Origin: Lolium rigidum
Lineage: Eukaryota > Streptophyta > Magnoliopsida > Poales > Poaceae
Reading direction: 5' to 3'
Length of the DNA stretch: 64,000 bases
Assembly (NCBI RefSeq): GCF_022539505.1
Contig: NC_061510.1
Span: 228,729,322 to 228,793,321 of the forward strand
The notes beneath the pieces were generated by a model. The model was not told the origin of the DNA and searched no databases. It saw nothing but the letters and a program-made list of their open reading frames with translations. This document shows positions 57,703 through 64,000 of the stretch, piece after piece. Positions within the stretch are counted from its first letter, which is position 1, and every line of letters begins with the position of its first letter. A program made the position numbers and the translations under genes.

Positions 57703-58445
57703 GATACCGATGTGCTCTTTCCGGCAAGAACTTCCCGGTGCAGATCCTGATCTAGGTTGCGACCTCTAAGCCGGTTTTCTGCTACTCTAGCAGGCTGAGC
57801 GCTAACGGAAGCAAAGTCATGGGCAGCATTGTACTCACGTAGGGTTAGGTTGAGCTCTCGCTGAGCCTTGATGTTGTCCGCTCCGCCGGAGAGCAGCTTC
57901 TGCCGCTGCACCTCCAGTTCAGCTTGAACGGCAGCGGGGTCGATGTTCTGCGCGATGGGCGTAGACAACACGCTCATGGCCGCTTGGAGAGGTGTCTCCG
58001 GTGGCGCTGCAGATGTTCCTGCAACAACCTCGTCGCGCTCGGTCGGCGGCTTGGCCGTGCGCGCGGACTTCGCCGTTCCAACACCTTCCGCCGTGGCTTC
58101 CTTGCCGGCGGCTGCCGTGCCAGCCATCAGCACCTCCACGCTGCCGGTGGCGTGGCCGGAGCGCAGCCCGCGAGTTGGTGAAGACCTTGGCGGATCTGGC
58201 GCCACCAGCACCGGCAAGGGGTACTGGCGCTCCTTGACGGTGCCGAGGTAGATGAGGTGGCTACCGAACTCGAGGATGTGGCCGTTCTGTGGGTAGCGAC
58301 CGCCGTTGGCGAAGCAGCCCGCGTTGTCGTTGATGAAGTCCAGCGAGCCAAGGCGATAGACGAGGCCGGAAACCACGCGCTTGCCGGAGACGGTGAGGAT
58401 GCCCGCCCGAATATGAACTCCAGCAAGCGCAGCTGCTGGCCCCAT
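57703..58445 (-). pseudogene. Gag piece 1 (N-terminus) of the minus-strand Gypsy element
   Basis: The ATG at 58445-58443 (MGPAAALAGVHIRAG) is the first after the LTR, in a good context (CCACCATGG), but it lies inside the primer-site region and may be fortuitous. The protein continues through an Ala/Pro/Glu-rich stretch to NLDQDLHREVLAGKSTSVS and is cut by element B at the GATAC duplication. It continues in frame at 39665. No stop codon lies in this piece. I do not recognise the N-terminal part, but it is the usual place of the gag N-terminus in grass Tat elements. Confidence 0.78.
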
Positions 58446-58469
58446 GGTGGGCGCCAACTATCGTCGTGG

Positions 58470-59168
58470 TGAACAGACAGATGCCATAGGATGGCTTAAG
58501 TTGGGGCCGAATGTGCGCTAGAGGATTCGGGGGAGGGTTTTGGTAACAAGGGAAAGGAGATGGAAAGAAACCGGTATGTATTCCTTAACTTGGCCCTTGG
58601 CCAGAGGTAGAAGATGTACAGTACAAGCTCCTCCTATCTGCTGATGAACAGCCTAATTTCTCTCTACTGATCGGTCTCTCCCGCGCAGGGGTGTGCCCCC
58701 TCTCCTTATATAGGAGAGAGGGTGGCTTACAAGGGAAGAAACCCTAATGGCATCTTTGATGAGCTAAGCTACTTTATAAAGCTACTTTGGCTCAGCTGGC
58801 GCCTGCTATGACTTTAATCAAGGGGCGATGACCTCCGCCGGTATCTTTCATCTTCCTGCTTTCGCGCTAGGGCTTCGTTTAAAGCTGATTTGCTTCGCTC
58901 ATCCTTGTCTTCTAGCTCCTGAAGGAATCTTTGACCAGAATGCCGACAAGCTACAGTAAGCCATGATTCCGGTTTTCTGGTACCTTCTCACTTAGCCGCA
59001 CAGCCCCTCGGAGCTAGTACTTTGGTATACCCCTCTGGGGATACCGGTTTACACTAGCTCCGGCTAGCCGAACTTTGAAGATTCCGGATCACTCTGTAAT
59101 CCGGTTTTAGTGTTACCCAAACATGATGAACTTGCCATAGTCTTGGCCTACCGGGGGCCATCCCCCCA
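58470..59168 (-). repeat. 5' LTR of the minus-strand Gypsy element
   Basis: The LTR ends in TGTTCA (minus strand), followed by TTGGCGCCCACC, a primer-site-like sequence at about 58445-58457. A TATA box reads TATATAA on the minus strand (58706-58712). The outer boundary is set at TGGGGGGATGGCC but could be up to about 20 bp further right (TGTAGGTGGG near 59187). No second LTR copy is in the window to confirm it. Confidence 0.7.
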
Positions 59169-59229
59169 ATAGTTCCCACCTACACTATGGGTTGTTTTCA
59201 GTTAACCAAAGGATAGTGTAGCCAATTAT

Positions 59230-60669
59230 CTTCAATATCATTTGCGTTCTGATAGGGTGCCGCGGAAGGTCATCGTAAAGTACACTGGATAGCCTGGGAT
59301 CAGATGTGTTCTTCCAAATGATGTGGGGGTATGGGTTTCAGAGATTACAATGATTTTCAACGAGGCTTTTCTTGCTAAACAAGCATGGCAGATGGTTACT
59401 TCTCCAAACTCGCTTTGTGCGCGGGTTCTTCGTGCTAGGTACTGTAAGGATAGTAATTTTCTTTCAGCAACATGTCTGAAGAGAGCATCTTTCACCTGGA
59501 AGAGCATACTGCATGGGAGAGAGTTATGGAGGATTGGAGACAACTCCAATGTTAGAGTTTGGCATGATAATTGGATACCTCGATCTTCTATCAAACATCC
59601 TTTGGGGCACATGCCGAACAAAGAGGTGACAAAGGTTGAAGAGCTAGATGGGGCGGGGTGGTACATTGACAAGATAAAAGAAAACGTTTTTTTAGGCGGA
59701 TGCTGAAGACATTGCGAAGATTCATGTAGGTCATGCTGGAACCATTGACTACCTATGTGACATTATATGACGCTCATTCTGTGACGATACAGTGAAAAAA
59801 GTTAGGGAATAGTCAAATTTTCACAAGATGTGATGTTTTTTTGACTGAATCGTCATGGAATGAGCATCATATAATATCAAATATGTTGTAGTGAATATTT
59901 AGTGTTAGATCGGCGTAGCATCTCAAGCAACAGATTAAGAGGTCAATGTCTGGTGGGGCGGGTCCCTTAGTAAGTTGTGATGATCACCGGGGGTGGCTGG
60001 CTCTTTGGGCGGCTGAGGTTCCGGGTAAGGTTAAGGTCCATTGTTGGCGCTTGGCCAAGAACGGCACAACCGCTGGAGAAGAACTGAGACGAAGGAAGAT
60101 CAAGGAGGGCATGTGGTGTGTGGCATGCAATAGAGAGGAGACTCTCATCCATAGATTCTGGTAATGCCCCCACTCGTCCCGTGTATGGGAAGTCCTCCGA
60201 GCATGAAAAAACATGAAGCTCAGCTCCCCGACATGTTTGTTTTGGTCTCTTAGGGATTTGCAATCCTGGTTGCTGGATTGGCTGGGGTCCTTGGAAGAGA
60301 ATGAACTAGGTACTATCATGATGGCACTATACCAAATTTGGCTGGCGCGGAACGAGGCTCGGGACGGCCCTCTGATCGAGAACCCGGACAATATTGCCAG
60401 ACGTGATGTGGCACTGATGGAAGAATGGTGGGGTCTAAACTCTACCCCTACGGGAAGCAAGGCACAAATGACGGAGCACCAGCTCCCGCCAGAACCCGGG
60501 TGGTTTAAAGCGAGCGCAGATGGAGCTTTCTCTCAAGACGGAGGTCATGGAGGTGATCACCATGGTGCTTTCCTTGCAGGGGCTAGCCATTTTCCCCCCA
60601 AGTGACCGATCGGAGAGAGCAGAGCTGCTGGCATGTCGTTGTGTAGTGGGGCTGGCCAAGGAGCGGGGG
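59230..60669 (+). pseudogene. L1-type LINE, ORF2 3' end: zinc-binding and RNase H domains, degenerate
   Basis: Plus-strand pieces in several frames read as the C-terminal part of a plant L1 ORF2 protein. 59323-59706 has NEAFLAKQAWQMV, LCARVLRARYCKDSNF and WRIGDNSNVRVWHDNWIPR. 59946-60170 has the reverse-transcriptase zinc-binding domain (VPGKVKVHCWRLAKN, MWCVACNREETLIHRFW). 60213-60605 has an RNase H domain (GWFKASADGAFSQDG), whose end (SERAELLACR) continues in another frame to about 60660. It is truncated at the 5' side near the Gypsy LTR and at the 3' side by the next LTR, with stops and frameshifts between. No poly-A tail is visible. Confidence 0.82.
59747..59893. mobile_element. Small MITE-like element in the LINE (CACTA-like ends, tentative)
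   Basis: TGACATTATATGACGCTCAT on the left is the imperfect reverse complement of ATGAGCATCATATAATATCA on the right. The right end in reverse reads CACTACAACA, like CACTA-type MITEs, and the left reads GACTACC. The element is about 147 bp and interrupts the LINE between its reverse-transcriptase tail and zinc-binding parts. No matching 3-bp duplication was seen (ATT versus AAT). Confidence 0.5.
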
Positions 60670-63600
60670 TGTGGTGACCCGGCATACCACTGCATGGTGT
60701 AGTATGCAAGTCTGATATAACACCAATGAAACACCGTTCCACTAGTATTATATCGCTCAGAGTGGTACAACAGAAACATATGCGGGTCCAAGGCATGTCT
60801 ATAGAATTACAACATAGACTCTTTACAAAAGATCCACACAGCCTCCTACTTTACAATGAGGTAAAACTGCAAATAAACTCCAGAAGAACGACTCGTAGTC
60901 TAATTCTATCACGAACTCTATTTGTAGAGTATTTGACTAGCTATAGAGGCTAAGAATAGATTCTAGCTAAGTAGGAGCTAGGTGGAGGAAGCTAGTTCTT
61001 TTCTACTGCTAATCAAGGTTTTCTCCTTGTTGGATGACGTATCTGACTCCGCTGACAGGGTCCTGTCTCGTGAAGTAGTTGTTGGCTCCTTGGCCTTCGA
61101 GTTGCACTGTAGATCCTCCTTCGATGCCTCCATATCTAAGCAGGGGATTTAAGAGTGGGATGAGTACGAGCGTACTCAACAAGTTCATTATAGGAAAGAG
61201 GTGTTTAATGCACTAGCTACGGCATTAGACCGGAAAGTCTAATACCAATGCAGGTTTTCATAACCATTTCTTCAAAAGGTTGCTTTTATTCGGAAGAACT
61301 ATGTCCGTCGGCCTTCACCGGTTTACTAGAACTTCATGGAGCTCCTTTCCGGCCGCGTTCGCAGTTCCATATCCCGGAACGGGGAGTGACTGGTCACGGT
61401 TCTTTACACTCTGCGAGAGGTGTGTTGCTTTACCCATAAGAGATCTTAACCTTGGTGCCAACCGGCGTACTCCCCGTCCACACTTCCTTTGGTGTGAGGC
61501 CCGGTATAAGGTCTAGCCAATCATGTTCCTCCGCTACCTCGCACACCCACCCTTTGTTGCATACCCCGACCACTGGGTCCTCGTCGGTCCTCTTATACCA
61601 ATTAAGGATGGACCCCGACCACGACAACGGTTTGGGACTCGTTAACCAAACTCCTTCGCCGGTAGCTGCAACCCATCATAGACCACTTACCGTGGGGAAT
61701 TAGAATGGGATCCCCACCCCACCGCTTGCCCAACCTGGGTCAAGTGTCTACGGTAAGCGCATCCGTTGATGTACGAGAGGTGGAAACACTTTTGACTACT
61801 CCGTCCCACTCCGGATCTTATGGTTAACACGGGTATTACGAGCACAAGAATCACTCGGCGACATTTGTTGTTTAATCCTAGATGGATATTAACCCTTGCA
61901 ATGGAACCTCCACCATATCAACACGATCCATGGTTCCATTGCCCACCACATAGTCATATTCATAGTTATGAAAGTAGTGGTTTTGGTTTTTTATGCAATA
62001 GTGATAACCATAATACTTTGCAAGTAATTTGATAGAAATACTCAAATGACATGAGCAAGTGATGAACTTGCCTTTCTTGGTCGCAAGATTATGCGGACAA
62101 GGTCTTCGATACGCAATAACTCCAAATTCTGAAATAGCATCATCGTCCGGTAAGGACGATGTTTAAAAGATTGGCAAGGATGCAATAATGCATAAGTATG
62201 AGATGCAATCGCTCTAAGCGTGACCTAACCCCGATGAATTAGGATTAGTGAGTTGTAATGATTAGTTCAGGTGTGTTGCACTTTTAGAGTGATTCACAAA
62301 CAAGGTTCTTATTCGGGTTTGTGTTGTTTTAGAATCATAAACAAGTGGTAAAATGAGTAGTAGCAATCATACACACCAAGGAATAGTAGTTGTATAATAA
62401 GTAAAGAACAATTATCAATTTTAAGCCCTATATTGTATGGTTGATGATTACTTATTATATAGTTCAAAAGAATATCTTTTGAAGAACATGTTCTTTAATA
62501 ATGAACAAGTATGATAATCAGGGTTGTGGAGTTCTATAGTTTATTATGGGTTTCAACTAGTTTCTAGGGTAAATATTAGTTGGATCCCAATAATGTTGGA
62601 TTCAACAGCTACTAGGGCTTATATGGTTTTAGTGAGTCATATTATAATCAAATCATTATGTATAGGTGTTATCAAGGTTGGTATACCTTGTTGTTGATAA
62701 CAGGATAGGGTTTATCAATCCTATTAAGCAGGTTTGATGGCTACTCCCTATTTTCTTCAAAAGAATAACTTTTGAAGAATATACTTCTTAAGTAATAAGA
62801 AGTATTGTAATTAAGGTTTATAGGTTCTATTAAATAGGGTTGATGAACATGCTCTATTTACTTCAAAGGAATAACTTTTCAAGAACATACTTCTTAAATA
62901 ATAAGAAGTATAACAATTAAGGTTGAGGTTGTCTTGTTTTAGCTATTGGATCTCTAAGTAGAGAATGGTTAGTTCCTAAATAGGATGGTTCATAAGTATC
63001 TCACACTAGTAGGGTTTAGTGGAACAGGGTTATATAATGTAGAATAGTAGGTATGGTTGCTATTAGGGTTCTTCACAATGGTGTGATGCTAAATGGGGAT
63101 AAACAAGGATGATGGCTCAGGTAATAGGATCTAGGGTTTTCACTTGGTTGATCCCCCCTTGTTTAGTTAGGTCTGATGAGAATGAATATATGGGATACCC
63201 ATATGTTAGTGATAGGTCTTCTACATTTTATGTGGCCAAGCAAGTATTTAGTTGCTACTATGTATCTATGGATACAAAGTAAGTTTTATGATCATAGGTT
63301 CCAACCTAGGGTTTAGGTTGGAGGCAAATTAAGGTTCTCATGTAGTAATAAAGCTAGGTTATAAATGGCATTAGGGTTTTAGGATCCCACATGAAATTAT
63401 GGGGTTAACACTTTGTTTTATAATGGAACTAGGGTTTCCTAATTACTCTATAATTCTTGTATTAATAACTTCATTAATAAAGTTGAAGTTATTAATAACT
63501 TTGGAATTAAAATAATATTGGATTTGTCCTTTTATTATTTTTAAAGAATTAATAATTAAAGTAATTATTAATTAGGATTTAAATCCTCCTATTAAGGATT

Positions 63601-64000
63601 TAATAAATTATAAGCAAAGGAAAATTAGTTTTATTATTTTCCTGATTTGCTTATTGGTTTTTATTAATTTTAGAAGTTTTTGTTAATTATTGAATTTTAA
63701 TTAAATTTGGAATTAAAATTAAAGGTTTAAATAACAAGTGTTAAATAATTAAATTTTTATTGAAAAATAAAAATTCATTTTATATTTTTATTGGATAGAG
63801 TTTTCTTTTCTAAGAATTTTAATATCTCATTTATATTTTTTTGACTTAAACTGAATTTTCTAAATTTATTTGAAGTTGCAGTAATTTTCTGGAATAATTT
63901 TAAATGGATAACGATTTTGTTACCGTGGCAGAACCTAACCCTGGTCACTGACCCGTGGGGTCAGAGCCACGTAGGTTGCCACGCCAGCGGCGACTGGTCA
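60670..64000 (-). repeat. Partial LTR of the LARD A family, inverted and diverged, cut by the window end
   Basis: It starts (plus strand) TGTGGTGACCCGGCATACC, the reverse complement of the LARD A LTR end, and follows that LTR backwards through the conserved block (about 61050-62230), the hairpin region (62460-62915) and the AT-rich block (63400-63900), into the GC-rich block at the window edge. It has many more substitutions and indels than the two LARD A LTRs have between them. It could be the 3' LTR of an older minus-strand element or a solo LTR. Confidence 0.9.

Larger units (their letters stand above)
22057..59168 (-). mobile_element. Oldest visible Gypsy element (minus strand), split by the Tat element, LARD A and element B
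   Basis: Pieces of one minus-strand element lie at 22057-22174, 38218-39665 and 57703-58469, with an LTR at about 58470-59168. They give one gag reading frame when LARD A and B are removed with one TSD copy each. The remainder (pol and the other LTR) would lie beyond the Tat element, left of the window. The gag type and a primer-like TTGGCGCCCACC suggest the Tat/RIRE2 group. It is the outermost layer of the nest and adjoins a LINE on the right. Confidence 0.85.

Noticed and set aside
1..64000. tRNA, rRNA, CRISPR or host gene loci
   Set aside because: tRNA-like matches are only the short primer binding sites. No cloverleaf, rRNA core or regularly spaced repeat-spacer array was seen. Intact gene-like ORFs are all inside transposable elements.

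Overview
This window is intergenic heterochromatin of a large-genome grass, most likely a Pooideae cereal or relative (Triticeae, or an oat/ryegrass type). Nearly all of it is a nest of LTR retrotransposons inserted into one another. Evidence for a grass is the set of element types: Athila-lineage LTRs beginning TGATACGTCTC with tRNA-Asp primer sites, very long Tekay-type LTRs with initiator-Met primer sites, and Tat-lineage elements with antisense genes. No single-copy host gene, rRNA, tRNA or CRISPR array was seen. The species cannot be fixed from the sequence alone.

Layout. (a) 1-6444: a non-autonomous Athila-lineage element (A1). Its left LTR is cut by the window edge, and its only gene is an unfamiliar 247-residue ORF. 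(b) 6445-22056: the 3' part of a plus-strand Tat-lineage Gypsy element: the integrase end of pol, two antisense spliced genes, a polypurine tract and a short 3' LTR. A1 sits in its pol. A second Athila element, A2 (11307-19471, TSD CATAC), splits exon 1 of its main antisense gene. (c) 22057-59168: a minus-strand Gypsy element whose gag is cut into pieces by the Tat element, by LARD A (22175-38217, TSD CCCGC) and by element B (39666-57702, TSD GATAC). Removing LARD A and B, with one TSD copy each, restores a continuous gag frame across both junctions. (d) LARD A has two 6595-bp LTRs around a 2.85-kb interior with no coding capacity. (e) Element B is minus-strand, with 5.3-kb LTRs and an interior holding only a small ORF of unknown function and gag. 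(f) A 5.15-kb DNA element with long terminal inverted repeats (51785-56933, Mutator-like) interrupts the 5' LTR of B. It carries a two-exon B3-domain gene and a broken F-box/DUF295 gene. (g) 59230-60669: the 3' part of an L1-type LINE, interrupted by a small MITE. (h) 60670-64000: part of an inverted, more diverged LTR of the LARD A family.

Order of events, from what interrupts what: the minus-strand Gypsy element came first. The Tat element, LARD A and element B then landed in its gag. A1 and A2 landed in the Tat element, and the DNA element landed in B. The two LTRs of LARD A, and of B, look nearly identical by eye, so those insertions appear recent.

Functionally, most elements here cannot move on their own. 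A1, A2, LARD A and B keep what is needed in cis (LTRs, primer site, polypurine tract) but lack reverse transcriptase and integrase, so they would depend on proteins from autonomous relatives elsewhere. The most interesting accessory content is the pair of antisense genes in the Tat element, the ORF ahead of gag in B, the orphan ORF of A1, and the B3 plus F-box cargo of the DNA element.
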